Positions 1 to 11,030 of a stretch of DNA of 64,000 bases are shown one piece after another (position 1 is the first letter of the stretch; each line of letters begins with the position of its first letter). The DNA lies in NCBI GenBank assembly GCA_946122785.1, contig CAMGYJ010000004.1:11182150-11246149 (forward strand). Reading direction: 5' to 3'. Both the position numbers and the translations under genes were made by a program. Source of the stretch: Linum tenue (taxonomy: Eukaryota; Streptophyta; Magnoliopsida; Malpighiales; Linaceae). The notes beneath the pieces were generated by a model. The model did not search any database, was not told the origin of the DNA, and was given only the letters and a program-made list of their open reading frames with translations.

Positions 1-420
1 TGAATTTATTACTCAATTCTTCTTTTAGGTATTGATTTTCTCTTAGAGTGATGAAATGTAGATCACAATCTCCATCTAGAGACTAGAAGTTCAAAGTTTA
101 AAATCAGTAGCTAGGTAATTTCTTTCTTAGGTTCCTTTTTCGGGAAACGATAAAAAAAATATAAATCATACCACCTTGATCTATATTTGTGATGTATAGT
201 TTTCTTTTACCAAAGCAGGAATCAGAAAACTCTGTTAGCTTTCTTTTTCCATAACTTTGCTTGGTTTTGATCAAATATTAGTGAGATAGTGCGATGATGA
301 TTCTTATCAAAACTTGCTTTGAGACTAACATATTGTTTCATTATGTTTTAACTCCTTCGATATTATTTTGAGTTATTAAGTAAATTCATACTATTATTAA
401 GTACTATAATTATTGATTGG
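1..420. other. AT-rich sequence, no gene seen
   Basis: I see no convincing reading frame, splice pattern or repeat here. It is low-complexity plant intergenic DNA leading into the repeat that begins near 421. Confidence 0.5.
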
Positions 421-600
421 CAAAATACACTTGTGTAGCCAAAACTTTCACGTGTGTGCCACTTATAGCCACTTTTGGCGAAATACCACTTATAGCAACT
501 TTTTAAAGATGTTGCGTGCCAGATATAGCCATTCTCGTTAGATACTTTGACGGTTTGTTGACTAGGCGCCAACTCAGCGCACACATCAACGCCAAGTAAG
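421..600. mobile_element. possible end of a Mutator-like (Pack-MULE) element
   Basis: The stretch carries repeated short words such as GCCACTTATAGCCAC and ACCACTTATAGCAAC and has the look of a long terminal inverted repeat of a plant MULE. A gene-like, GC-richer fragment follows at 795-1131, which is the usual layout of a Pack-MULE. I could not find the inverted partner downstream, nor a target duplication, so this may be a single orphan terminus or another repeat class. Confidence 0.3.
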
Positions 601-794
601 TCGAAAGTGACACGTCAAAATTAAAGTTTAATTAATGATTACATGTCATATTAATAAAAAATTAATTTAATTCTCCCCAATTTCTTCTATCTCCCTGAAG
701 CCACGTCATTTTTAATTAAAATAAAGTTTTATATAAAAACAAAATAAAACAAACGATCTTCTTCCTCACCTCATCCCCAATTACATCTACAGCT

Positions 795-1131
795 CCTTCA
801 CCACCCAAAACCTTTCGCATCCTCCCACAACTCCACAAGTTCATCGTCGTTTCCCTCTCCTCCCTCGCCACCGCTGTCATCGTCTCCGCCGTTCTCGCCT
901 TCTACTTTTGCAGCCGCCGGAGCGCCAACGAGCCCCGAATTTACTCTTTGAATCCTGATCGGGGCTCCGGATCCAGTCACAAGCTCCGCCCGACGAATAC
1001 CAGCTTCGAGTTTTTTTTTTTATCTCAGGACGCTTGTGAATCCCCATGGGTTTGGGGATGGTGGCGGGTCCAATCTTGTTGCTGCAGTTGAGTCTTCGAT
1101 GTTGGGGAAGATGGAGTCGCCGGAGCTTTAG
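795..1131 (+). pseudogene. formin-like (type I, membrane-anchored) gene fragment
   Basis: The plus strand encodes a hydrophobic segment (IVVSLSSLATAVIVSAVLAF) followed by basic residues (FCSRRS). After a run of eleven T that shifts the frame, it reads YLRTLVNPHGFG and then KMESPEL before a stop. A single membrane span followed by a Y(L/I)GTLVN-like motif and a SPEL motif is how I remember plant type I formins reading just after their membrane anchor. The FH1 and FH2 actin-nucleating domains are absent. I see a fragment with a frameshift. That it was captured by a transposon is inferred from the TIR-like sequence at 421-600. The family call is tentative. Confidence 0.38.
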
Positions 1132-1289
1132 GGTTGCCCAACCACAAATCTTTGCTTCCTCCTCCACTTCAAATCGCCAGTGAAAAGAGGCTTTCTTTAA
1201 TCTCTCCATCGATCAGAAGATGAGAAGTGACAGCCCCTCCTTCTTCTTTGTCTTCTTCTGTGACCAAGGTCACAATTTCAATTAGGGAT

Positions 1290-2420
1290 TAATTAGGGAC
1301 AACTATTGGATATTAGTTAGTGTGTTGTGGATATTTGTCATTCTTAGTTGTAATATCTTTTATTGATCACAAGATTTTTCTTTGAAATATTGGAATATTT
1401 TTTAGGTTGTGGGGATATTTATTTGAATATGAAGAAATATTCCTTCAGTTCATGTGTTCGGATATTTGTGTGGAACCTTTGAATATTCTCGGCTTGGGCA
1501 AAAAATAATAGTTTTTATTTTTTAAAGTTTAGTGATTAGGATTTTAGAGTTTATGGTTTAGTTTTGTTTGTTTAGGGTTCACGGTTTAGGGTACAACTAT
1601 TAGATATTAGTTTTGCAATGAATGGATATTAGAAGGGTGTCTATGGGGACGTGTATGACAAGGTTTGTGGCTTTTACATGGATTGGTTTTTGGTGATGTT
1701 CCTTGATGTCCTTGTTGAGTTGTTTTTCATCTCCAATTCAGAGTTGGATGATGAAGATAACACCAGTGAAACTGTATCAATGTTGTGGGGGAGTCTTATC
1801 CTTATTTATTTATTTATTTACCTACTAGTATCCTCGTTGAAATGAATTATTATTATGTGTTTAGTATCCATCATTCACAAACCCAGTATCCATGTCTTTA
1901 TTAAACTATGCGGATATTAGTTTAGGATGATTGAATATTTGGTTGTGTTATATCCAAACTCACTTAAGTAACATTGGACCTCACAGAACTAATATGAGAG
2001 CATAATATCCAGACAACACAGATTAATATCCATACATTTCATAACTAATATCCAGACCTAACATAATAATATTCCAGAATAACAAACTCAAATCCATAAT
2101 AAAAAAAGAGTTGTTTTATCGACAAACTGCGATAAAACTAAAATTCAATGTCATTACAACTTGGCAATCCCAGAATCTCAAATCCGAAAAAGCACAACCA
2201 CATAAGAAATGAGAAAGCAATAGTTTTGAGCCAGTGATGTGCCTCCACCTCCCCTTCTCATGGAGGAGGTGGAATCGAACAGCTTTTGGATCTTGTCATC
2301 TTGCAAAATTACTAAAATACATGAAAAGAATTCATTAGGCATATGCACAGTCCAGACTAATATCCATATAGGGCATACAAATATCCAGACCTAGCATACA
2401 AATATTCATGCATCATGGGC
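1290..2420. repeat. dispersed GGATATT / AATATCC motif region with inverted layout
   Basis: The word GGATATT recurs on the plus strand through about 1300-1925, and its complement AATATCC recurs from about 1950 onward. Around 1596-1645 and 2003-2060 the two sides can be aligned as an imperfect inverted repeat (GATATTAGTT...ATGGATATTA). No gene is supported here. A remote inverted-repeat transposon is possible. Confidence 0.35.
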
Positions 2421-2439
2421 ATGCTAAATTTCGACATTC

Positions 2440-3025
2440 AACAAACTCGTATCCCAAACATGTTAAATAATATCTCAGGTCAACAAACTACCAAATTAAC
2501 GAGCAAAACTCAGAACCCCCCCCCCCCCCCCAAACAATATCCACATTCAACAAAATTGTATCCCAGGCATGCTAGATAATATCCCTGATCGACAAACTAC
2601 CTTATTAACGAGCAGAAGTCAGAACCCCCCAAACAATATCCACATTCAACAAACTGATATCCCAAGCATGCTAAATAATATCACATGTCAACAAACTACT
2701 ATATTAACGAGCAAAACTCAGAACCCCTCCAAACAATATCCACATTCAACAAACTGGCATCCCAAGCATGCTAAATAATATCTCAGGTCAACAAACTACC
2801 ATATTAACGAGCAAAACTCAGAACCCCCAAACAATATCCACATTCAACAAACTGATATCCCAAGCATGCTAAATAATATCCCATGTCAACAAACTACTAT
2901 ATTAACGAGCAAAACTCAGAACCCCCCAAAGAATATCCACATTCAACGAACTGGTATCCCAAGTATGCTAAATAATATCTCAAGTCAACAAACTAACATA
3001 TTAACGAGTAAAACTCAGAACCCCC
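2440..3025. repeat. tandem array, about six copies of a 99-bp unit
   Basis: Units start near 2440, 2531, 2630, 2730, 2828 and 2928. Each runs from AATATCCACATTCAACAAAC through GCATGCTAAATAATATC to GAGCAAAACTCAGAACC and a C-run. Units 3 and 5 resemble each other (CTGATATCCC, TACTATATT). Units 4 and 6 also pair up, which points to a two-unit higher-order repeat of about 198 bp. The short frames across it come from the repetition and are not a gene. Confidence 0.85.
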
Positions 3026-3026
3026 C

Positions 3027-3480
3027 AAATCGAATCCCAAGGCATAGAAAGCGAATCTCAAATCCCCTGACAAGAATTCCAGATCCCTAACAACGAATCT
3101 CAAATCCAAAAAATGAAGCAAAAAAAAAAAAAAAAAAAAATAGAACTCAGATCCAGTTGAATCCATGAAACCCTAAATCAAATAACAAGAATCCCGAATC
3201 TCCCAAATCGAATTCAGATCCTAGCCATAGAAAATCTCATATCCCCCAAATCGAAAGAAACCCAAATCCCCCAAATCAAAAGAAACCCAGATCCCCCAAA
3301 TCGAATCCCAAGGCACAGAAAGCGAATCTCAAATCCCCCGACAAGAATCCCATATCCCCAACAACGAATCTCAGATCCACAAAACGAAGCAAAAAAAATA
3401 AAATTCAGATCTAGTCGAATCCATGAAACCCTAAATCAAATATAAAGAATCTCAAATCTCCCAAATCGAATCCCAGATGT
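3027..3480. repeat. direct duplication of CAAATCGAATCCC-type sequence
   Basis: The segment 3027-3212 is repeated at 3298-3475. Both copies contain CAAATCGAATCCCAAGGCA, AACGAATCTCA and CCATGAAACCCTAAATCAAA in the same order, and both pass through an A-rich run. The copies are about 271 bp apart and diverged. No gene is seen. Confidence 0.7.
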
Positions 3481-3486
3481 TTCAGG

Positions 3487-3635
3487 TTGTTTTCTGATGT
3501 TTCAGGTTGCGAATAGATGATTATGATATAAGAACTCTGTGCCTACCAGCCATTTTCCCTAGGTATGGCTACCGAGACTGTTGATTGAATTAGTAGTTTG
3601 AATCATTCAGCCATGGATGTAAGCTAGCATGGTTC
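3487..3635 (+). repeat. 149-bp inverted repeat, left copy
   Basis: This block is the reverse complement of 22114-22262 with only about six mismatches. It contains GATGATTATGATATAAG and GAGACTGTTGATTGAATTAG. Similarity stops at both edges. The arms enclose the unidentified host locus plus element A. It could be a small dispersed element or a remnant of an inverted duplication. Confidence 0.85.
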
Positions 3636-3898
3636 CTTTTGGGTGACAATATATAAGTCTGAAAGGTTTACAAAAATTGTGCAAACGCACGAGAGTAATT
3701 AACATAACAGTAGGGCATAAAAGGAAATAAATATGTTCTTGTTCCTAAACTTTTGAGGCTCATGAGGTTTAACCTAAACCTGTACAACATTCATTCCCTC
3801 CTCTATCTATACCCACCTACATGAATCCGTTCAACACATCTATAAAGCAGGTGCTATGGTGAAAAGTATTCACTATCATGTTGGACATAAGTCGATTA

Positions 3899-4560
3899 AT
3901 TACCAAAAAGGGTAAAATTCATTCCCGACCCAAAATTCAGCATCACCAATCATAAAATTTGAGATAAGAAATAATTAAAAAATTTAATTAACTAATAAAA
4001 ATGTTAACAATAAAATAATTTATTAACATTTCATTATTACACCCATCATAATTTGTCAATTACAAAAGCGGGTAAAATGCGTTTAGGAATCAAAATTCGT
4101 CAACACCGGGTTCAACATAATTTGACTGAGTCGAATAAGGTTGAATACAGATGGAATTGGGTTAATAGTCATAAAAGGACATAAACTCGGGTAACACTCG
4201 TCCCCGACCCAACCCGTCAATTACAAAAGCGAGTGAAATTCGCCCCTGACCCAAAATTTGTCAACACTATTCAACTCGCTTTGACCGGCTTGATAAGTGG
4301 AACAAAAGAGGGTAAAATTCGTTCTCGACGCAAAATTTGAGAACAGCGAGAAGTGGTCGAATCAGGTTGAACACTATTTTTAACAAAATCCACACCCGAT
4401 CCAATGCGTTAATTACAAAAGTGGGTAAAATTCATTCCTAGCCAAAAATTCAGCAACAACGGGATTGGATCAAATAAGGTTCAACACTACTTTTAACAAA
4501 AACCACACTCGATCCAATGGAATGATTACAAAAGCGGGTAATTAATTACAAAAGCCCCTA
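3899..4560. repeat. diverged repeat array around ACAAAAGCGGGTAAAATTC
   Basis: At least five partial copies lie near 3899, 4060, 4215, 4308 and 4410. Each contains a variant of ATTACAAAAGCGGGTAAAATTC, then (C)GACCCAAAATTCG and a GGTTCAACAC phrase. Spacing is irregular, about 90-160 bp. No coding potential is seen. Confidence 0.6.
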
Positions 4561-5902
4561 GAAACCTCAATAGCATTTTAAGCCCCTACAAAACCAGAAT
4601 CAAATATAAATGCATACCCATCAAGCATGTTAAAATCCCCTTCTTGGGGACCTAAAATCAATTATCACTTGTCTCCCATTACCAGATTCGCATCCAATGT
4701 TTGTTTGACATACCTCGACAGCATCTGTAGCCCGGTTTTGATTCTCTCCGCCAAGTATTGGCATTCCCACAGTGAACCTGATGTTCAAAGAAGTTTATTC
4801 TTAATCAAAAGCAACTGTTTGGGGCAGCCAGTAGTTTCCGATCAGAGCATGAGCAAGCGTAGAATTTTACAGCTATTGTATTAAGACTCAATCCTAACCC
4901 ATCCAAAACAAATATACACATAACCAGTATGGAAAAATCAAAGGAGGTATGGAGAATTAACCTTTGTAAGTTTTCTAAATTGCTTGTCATCACACTATCC
5001 CCTTGGGTGATCAAACTCTCTTTCATCGATCTCCTACTTTCACTTTGCTGCCTCCATTCCTTCAAGGGTGCTTGTTAGCCACAGTATCCAGAGTCGTGAA
5101 GCAGTAAACTTAACAGCAACCTGAAAGCAACCGTACATGCATGGAAAAGAGGGAGAGACCTGCCATGAGAGGTTGAAACCACAAAATAGAACCACAAACA
5201 GGAAGAAAAACACAAACCAAATGCTAACTTGTTGAAGTACCCAACTGGTGCATTCGATATGCAGAAGGTGCTTGCAACTTCAAATGTGATTATTAGGTGG
5301 CTCCTATCAATTGCTAAATTAGAATAACATTACTATTTTGGCAACAAAACAACAACAATCATATCCTCCCATCTTCCCCCATTAATCATTGAAAGTAAGG
5401 TCATCCTCCTTTTAGTTTGAGAAGCAAAGAAATGAAAGGATTTATATGACAAAGGAAGCAACGATATCTGTTGCTCCACACTTTATGCAGTATGCCAACC
5501 TGACATGATTGATCGATGGAGCAATCCTGTCTATCCTTCTGCTTCCTTCTTTCCATTATAGTAATCATAATAATCTCGTCTCTCATCCATTACAGCCGTG
5601 CAAGCACAACCAAAACAAAGCACAATTAATACCTTCTGATAGGATCCATATGTTTACATTCTATAGAGCAAATAGAAACTATAGCTGGTACAGTTTCTGG
5701 TTTAATGCTGACAGTTTTTTTCTTTATATCAAATTCTCTAGGAACACCTTGAATATCCAGGAATTATGTTCCGATCAACCAACACATTAGAGTGCCTATA
5801 AAAAATGTAACTGTTTCGCGTAAACAAAAGTGTAGACTTCATTCAGAATCACCATATCATGCAAGTCCTCCTCAACTTGAATAACAACATATGTATGGAC
5901 GC
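4561..5902 (-). other. unidentified host locus, left part (exon-like segments)
   Basis: Exon-like pieces bounded by plausible AG/GT sites can be read on the minus strand. One is at about 4962-5120 (encoding KEWRQQSESRRSMKES in one frame, but with a stop upstream in that frame). Another is at about 4722-4785 (FTVGMPILGGENQNRATD). I do not recognise the protein, and no frame continues across the pieces, so this may be a pseudogene or the 3' part of an intron-rich gene. The locus is interrupted by element A at 5903 and resumes at 19806. Confidence 0.3.
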
Positions 5903-7243
5903 TGAATCACTCCTACTGTCACTCTAGAAAATGGCCAAGTGTAACCACTTCCTAAAGCGTAGTATAGCGGGTTTGGGTTTTATTGTCAACCCGGGTCCTA
6001 GATTTGATGACTACTCGGTGAATTCTTGTTATCTAGCAGTGAAACTTTAGTGCAGGTTCAAACAAACAAAAACGCAAAGCAAGTTAAACGGTTGTTCAAG
6101 TCAAGAGAGTCAACCGGATATGGTTCCCCCTAGACTGCAGTTAAGCCGGATTGCAATTTACCAAGTTCAGTTTTCATGAAAGTTATACTGCGGAAGGTTC
6201 TTAAACAGTCTGAAGTCTCGACTAAAGGTCTCCAGACCCTCTCAATCTGAGTCTTTAGCGGGCGACTAACCTCCAGCGGAGTAAACAGATTGAGGCCCTA
6301 ACGAACCAAACCTCCACTACCGAATTGAATTCGGTACAGAATAGCGAATTGGATCCTCGACTAAAGTCACCAATTCACTACCTTCAATTAAGGATACTCT
6401 ATCAACCTAGGCAGATATTCTCATTCTAGGTCAAAGCAGAAACAACAGGAATTTGATCAGGATTCAAGTCATTCAATCATTGAAACCTCAATCGAATATA
6501 ATCAATTCATAAACTCTGTACTTGGGTTCATACAATTGGACCTAGCATACAAATCTAGGGTTCTCCATACCCAGATGAATGGGGAAACTACTCCATAGAG
6601 AAAGAAGCAAAAGCAGATTCAGACGCGGAAATCATACTATGAAGATGGATTTCTGCTCCTGGACGTTAATCGACACTTCTCCAAGCTCAAGCCGGGCTCC
6701 AGTGGTGATGAAGATTTAGCTATGGCACTTGGGAACTCTGGTTCGTCGCTTTTTCTCTCTAGGAATCGCTCTCTCTCTCTCTAAAACTCGAAACCCTCAA
6801 ATGTTGGCCTTCCTTTCCCTTAAATCGGCTGCCTGGTCGCGATACCCGGTCGAAATACCCGGTCGGGGATTTTGGGTATCGACCGGGTATTATTCAAAAC
6901 GCGCGTATCAGAAGAGGAAAAATCCCCGGTCTGCCTCAATAATCCCCGATCGGGGATTTTGCCTTCACGCCCGGGTCCCTCTCTGATTCTCGGGGGCGCC
7001 CAAAATAATAATACCCGGCCGGGTATTCTTGGTCATGCCCCGGTATTTTCCTCCATCAGCCCCCTTCGTCCCAACTTCGCTCCTTTCGACCCAGAACTCT
7101 TTTCTCCGCCTCGATTCCAACGCCGGGTCCTGAAATATGACATAAACACACAACCTAGCGTGAAATCGGCTTAAAACACTAGAATCCACATCCCAAACGG
7201 CTTTAGAATAGGGGTGAAAACATGTGTAATTATCGGTCTATCA
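5903..7243 (-). repeat. element A 3' LTR
   Basis: 1341 bp, the same length as the intact LTR of A' at 32402-33742. It contains the palindrome AATACCCGGCCGGGTATT at 7010-7027 and several imperfect relatives between 6850 and 7030. Confidence 0.93.
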
Positions 7244-7247
7244 AACT

Positions 7248-7260
7248 CCCCCACACTTAA
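7248..7260 (-). promoter_or_regulatory. element A polypurine tract
   Basis: On the minus strand TTAAGTGTGGGGG lies a few bases before the 3' LTR, the expected plus-strand primer for a gypsy element. The same motif recurs at 7594-7607, 7993-8007 (inverted) and 9950-9962. Confidence 0.75.
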
Positions 7261-7378
7261 CCGTTTGCTTGTCCCCAAGCAAACCTAACTCAAACCAATG
7301 CAACTCTCCAGACCTCTATAGCAACAAACAACCTCAATCGTAGGTAGAGGACTTCCTAGATCATTTAGCAGCTTACGA

Positions 7379-8520
7379 AGAAGAAGAAATGAGACTTCTT
7401 AAATGCATCAACATCCTCCATAGTGCTACACTACCTCCCTAGGTTGCAAATCACTACAGAGACTGTCAATTCAAAGCATACTGAGCAGGTAATTGCAAGG
7501 AACACGTCCTTGGAGCTCTCAAATTTAAAAATTTGGACAGTGGACTAGGCTCCAAGCACACAAACAGATCTAATGCAGTCAAAAGATAAACATCCCCCGA
7601 CACTTAAGATCGACATTGCCCTCATTCACCACCACACCCACCACCGGAGGATGGCAACGACGAACTCATGAACCAGATCGACTTCTCCGGTCTCGGCGAG
7701 CCCTAGTGGCATGTTTTGTGTGCTTTTGTCTTTGTCAGCATGCAAACTGTTTTGTGTCGGTTTAGTTTCTTTTTCTTTTCATTTTTGGATGAAGAACTCT
7801 TGGGCTGACCATTGGACCTAACATATTGTGTTTGAGCTCTTTGGTTTCCTTTAGCTGTGCCTGTGTTCCCGACTGGTCCTCTCTCCAGTCCGTTTCATGC
7901 CGACTGGTCCATTTCCAGTCTCCTGCCGTCCTTGCACACCGGTAACATCGTTCCCCTTTCCTTCCCTCTTCTCCATTGAGGGCAATGTCGATCTTAAGTG
8001 TGGGGGGGATGTTTATCTTTTGACTGCGTTAGATCTGTTGTGTGCTTGGAGCCTAGTCCACTGTCCAAATTTTTAAATTTGAGGGCTCAAAGGACGTGTT
8101 CCTTGCAATTACCTGCTCAGTATGCTTTGAATTGACAGTCTCTATAGTGATTTGCAACCTAGGGAGGTAGTGTAGCACTATGGAGGATGTTGATGCATTT
8201 AAGAAGTCTCATTTCTTCTTCATATTGTGTTAGTTGATTGAGTGAATTAGTGATCTTAGGACCCTTGAATTGTGTGGTGTTGTGGACTCTCTGCTTGTCA
8301 TGGACTCTTGTATCATGTTTTGATTGCTGACAAAGACAAAAGCACACAAAACAGTTTGCATGCTGACAAAGACAAAAGAAACTAAACCGACACAAAACAG
8401 TTTGCATGCTGACAAAGACAAAAGCACACAAAACATGCCACTAGGGCTCTCCGAGACCGGAGAAGTCGATCTGGTTGATGAGGTCGTCGTCGCCATCCTC
8501 CGGTGGTGGGTGTGGTGGTG
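7379..8520. repeat. inverted duplication within the 3' region of element A
   Basis: Segment 7379-7628 is the reverse complement of about 7975-8222. Segment 7630-7740 is the reverse complement of about 8400-8520 and repeats the last codons of the 3' ORF on the plus strand, including its stop. The minus-strand order is therefore ORF end, inverted copy of the tail, then the normal tail. A transcript through it could fold into a long hairpin. Confidence 0.8.
8326..8440. repeat. short tandem repeat TGCTGACAAAGACAAAAG, three copies
   Basis: Three copies of TGCTGACAAAGACAAAAG, each followed by an ACACAAAACA variant, lie just after the 3' ORF stop codon of element A. It makes a spurious Lys/Thr-rich frame on the plus strand. 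Confidence 0.8.
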
Positions 8521-9910
8521 AATGATTCCACCGGGTGGTCCAGTGGTGCTCCTCTGGAGGGTGACAAGCCTGGAGCAGGTGCTCCGAGTACTCCATCAGT
8601 CGGCGTCCACGATCTCTCTCCCGCTCCATGAGAGAACTAGTGACTCCCATATGGGTCTCCAAGCGGCCAAGGCGCTCGTCAACACCCGCCAGCCTGTACT
8701 GGTACTCGGCCTGGTGGGCCGAATACTGCTGGTAGAACTGGACCTGATGGTCCATGAGCTGCTGGTTCTGAAGACCGAGCTGCTGGTTCTGAAGACCGAG
8801 CTGCTGGAACTGCTCCGTGAAGAAGTCCATCGATGGGCCAGAAGCCATCGACGGACCAGAAGGACCAGAGGAGGACTCGCCTCTCACTGGTCTCCGTCGA
8901 GGCTGAAGGTCCCCTGCTAGAGAGAGCGGGGGCTCCGGCTCATCGGCATCCATGGCCCCGTCATCATCATCATCAGCATCCTCGTCCACCTCCTCTCCTG
9001 AGTAGTCAGCGTCCTCCTCGTCATCATCGAGATCCACAACCTCCTCAGGGGGCATAGAAAGCCCATCCACCCAGGTACGAATGTCATCAGTGGCCAGGAG
9101 GCGTGCACTGTGGAGCACGTCCCGGCTGAGGGGGGTGGAGCCGCCCCGTGCAGAAGCATCCTGAAGCCCCTGGAAGCTGATGGCGAAATGGCGCGCCAAC
9201 CGGGTGATCAGGGGACCACATAAGAGATGGGTGGGTTTCCCGTGGCACCGGGAGAAGGTGGTGGCCACGAAAGAACCCAAGTGGAGCATGTGCTCCGGTT
9301 ACCCCATCGAGTACATGGCATACAGCAGCCGCTTCGGAATCTTATGCGAGCCGGTGACGTTGGGGTCGATGGAGCGGGTGATCAGCAGGTTCAGAATGTG
9401 CCACTCTAGCTTGAGGGTGCTGACGTAGGTCTGGCCAGTATCGAACGGGTTCGGGATCGGGACCTCGTCCTGGTTCCAGTCGGTCGGGTTCGGGATCTCG
9501 ACCTCGGGGCGATCGAATGGGTGGTACTCGATCCCCAAGGCATAGGCCAACCCGTCAATGGTCAGCTCCCGGGGGTAGCCACCCAGCCTGAACGTCACTG
9601 CATAGGAGTCCCGAGGCTTCTTGCTGTCGTACTTAAACGTGGTGTAGAACTCCCACACCAGCTCCGTGTAGGTGGGCTCGTCTATGGTAAGCAGCGTCCG
9701 CCAATCGCGGTGACTGATGGCGGCGCTGAGCTCCTGCATGTAGTGGAGCTGCTCGAACACTGCCCACTCGAGGTGGTGGTGGCACTCCAATTTCCCCCGG
9801 ATCACCTTGCGGAACTGATCCGCGTACTCCGGGTGCAGGCGCAGGCCCTGCACAAAGGGATGGTCGAGGGACATGATCCTGCAAAACCAACAAACCAAAG
9901 GTGGAGCCAA
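8441..9910 (-). pseudogene. element A 3' ORF (Athila-type ORF, unknown role)
   Basis: About 490 codons in one frame, broken by a single in-frame stop at 9299-9301. The N-terminal 200 residues form a conserved-looking globular part (motifs RGKLECHHHLEWAVFEQLHY, FRLGGYPRELTIDGLAYALG). An acidic tract (about residues 310-345), a Gln-rich probable coiled coil (FFTEQFQQLGLQNQQLGL onward), and a short acidic C-terminus, LINQIDFSGLGEP, follow. The position after integrase and the N-terminal pattern match the plant ATHILA-type ORF family. Its function is not known; env-like roles have been proposed for ORFs at this position. I see no signal peptide or membrane span here. Confidence 0.75.
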
Positions 9911-9949
9911 GAAAAACTTTTCAGGACCAACATCATGGGTTCATCACTT

Positions 9950-9962
9950 CCCCCACACTTAA
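9950..9962 (-). promoter_or_regulatory. polypurine-tract-like motif upstream of the 3' ORF
   Basis: TTAAGTGTGGGGG on the minus strand, about 40 nt before the 3' ORF start. It is identical in its 13 bases to the true PPT beside the 3' LTR and occupies the same position as the motif at 27670-27682 in element B. Confidence 0.6.
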
Positions 9963-10440
9963 GGCCACCTAGGCTAACAGTGTTACGCACAGCCGATTGA
10001 ATCGCAAGCAACTCAACCGGAATCAAGGCAAGAATCACATAACCAATAACATTCATTACATGGACAGCACATACACCATAGATAGAACCATGCAAGCTCA
10101 AGGCATCCCTCACCCTACTCTAAATCAGGCATGCAAACACAGTTCTCGGCCCTATAATCTACAGTTCGATTTTCCATGAAACGAGTAATTAACAAGAAAC
10201 ACACCTGGAAACGCAAGTAGAACTGTAGCTAGGACGCGAGGAAAGGGTGAGGGACGCGAGGACCCAGAAATTTGCCCGGGAGTCTCGCCGGAAAGTCGCC
10301 GGAAAATGACCGGCGACGGCGGCTGGCGGCGGGGGGCAGCCGGCAGCGGCCAAAGAGGAGAGAGGGGAGAGGTTTTGAGAGTAGGAGAGACAAGGAATTT
10401 TTGAAAAATGAGGATAGAGAGAGAAGTTGACCGAGGGTTT

Positions 10441-10451
10441 CCTTTAAATAG
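10441..10451 (-). promoter_or_regulatory. candidate TATA box for the 3' ORF of element A
   Basis: The minus strand reads CTATTTAAAGG, directly after the palindrome array and before a pyrimidine-rich CTTCTCTCTC leader. The spacing to the 3' ORF (about 530 nt) leaves room for a leader or an intron. A promoter here is inferred from sequence alone. Confidence 0.4.
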
Positions 10452-10473
10452 AAAAAATCCCCGGTCGGGTCTC

Positions 10474-10870
10474 AAAAATACCCGGTCGGGTATTTTTGAT
10501 TCCACGACCGGGGGTTGTTAAACGCACCGTATCGAATGGACTAATATACCCGGCCTTGAGCCAAAAATACCTGGTCGGGTAATTTTGGGTCAAGGTCGGG
10601 TATTGTTGTGAAACGCAGCGTACAAGGCCTTGAAAATCCCCGGCCTCGAACCAAAAATACCCGGTCGGGTAATTTTGGGACGAGGTCGGGGATTTTTGGA
10701 AAACGCAGCGTTCAAGGCCTTTGGGAATCCCCGGCCTTGAACCAAAAATACCCGGTCGGGTATTTTTGGGACGAGGTCGGGTATTTCCCTTTTTCCCCCC
10801 GAGAAACAGAGGGGGTCCCGATCGTGGCTCAGAAATACCAGGTCGGGTATTTTGGCCCACGACCGGGCAT
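10474..10870. repeat. family-A palindrome array with three 90-bp tandem units
   Basis: Tandem units start at 10520, 10611 and 10701. Each opens with AAACGCA(G/C)CG, contains CCCCGGCCTTGA or a variant, and carries a near-palindrome ATACCCGGTCGGGTAT (10474-10497 and 10744-10767 are the longest). The same words occur in the family A LTR. It lies between the end of pol and the 3' ORF. Long plus-strand frames across it are an artefact of the repeats. Confidence 0.85.
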
Positions 10871-11030
10871 TTCCCCCAAATCGGCCAGAAATCTCAATCT
10901 CCCAAAATTTCAACCTCTCCTGCACGAAAACACCAAATCGAGGCATCATAGACGACCGAACTTCACTACAGACATGCAACTGACTCGACACGACACAAAA
11001 ACTCAGAAAAAAGGGAAAAAGAAATGCAAA

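Noticed and set aside
2569..3090. Plus-strand open frames of about 70 codons
   Set aside because: They are read-through of a 99-bp repeat (a multiple of three) and have no start context or homology.
5903..7243. Solo LTR interpretation of 5903-7243
   Set aside because: The target duplication GACGC pairs with 19801-19805 and the tract and primer site face inward, so the two LTRs belong to one full element.
8522..9057. Plus-strand frames opposite the 3' ORF
   Set aside because: They are antisense shadows of the GC-rich 3' ORF, which has the consistent domain pattern and the counterpart in element B.
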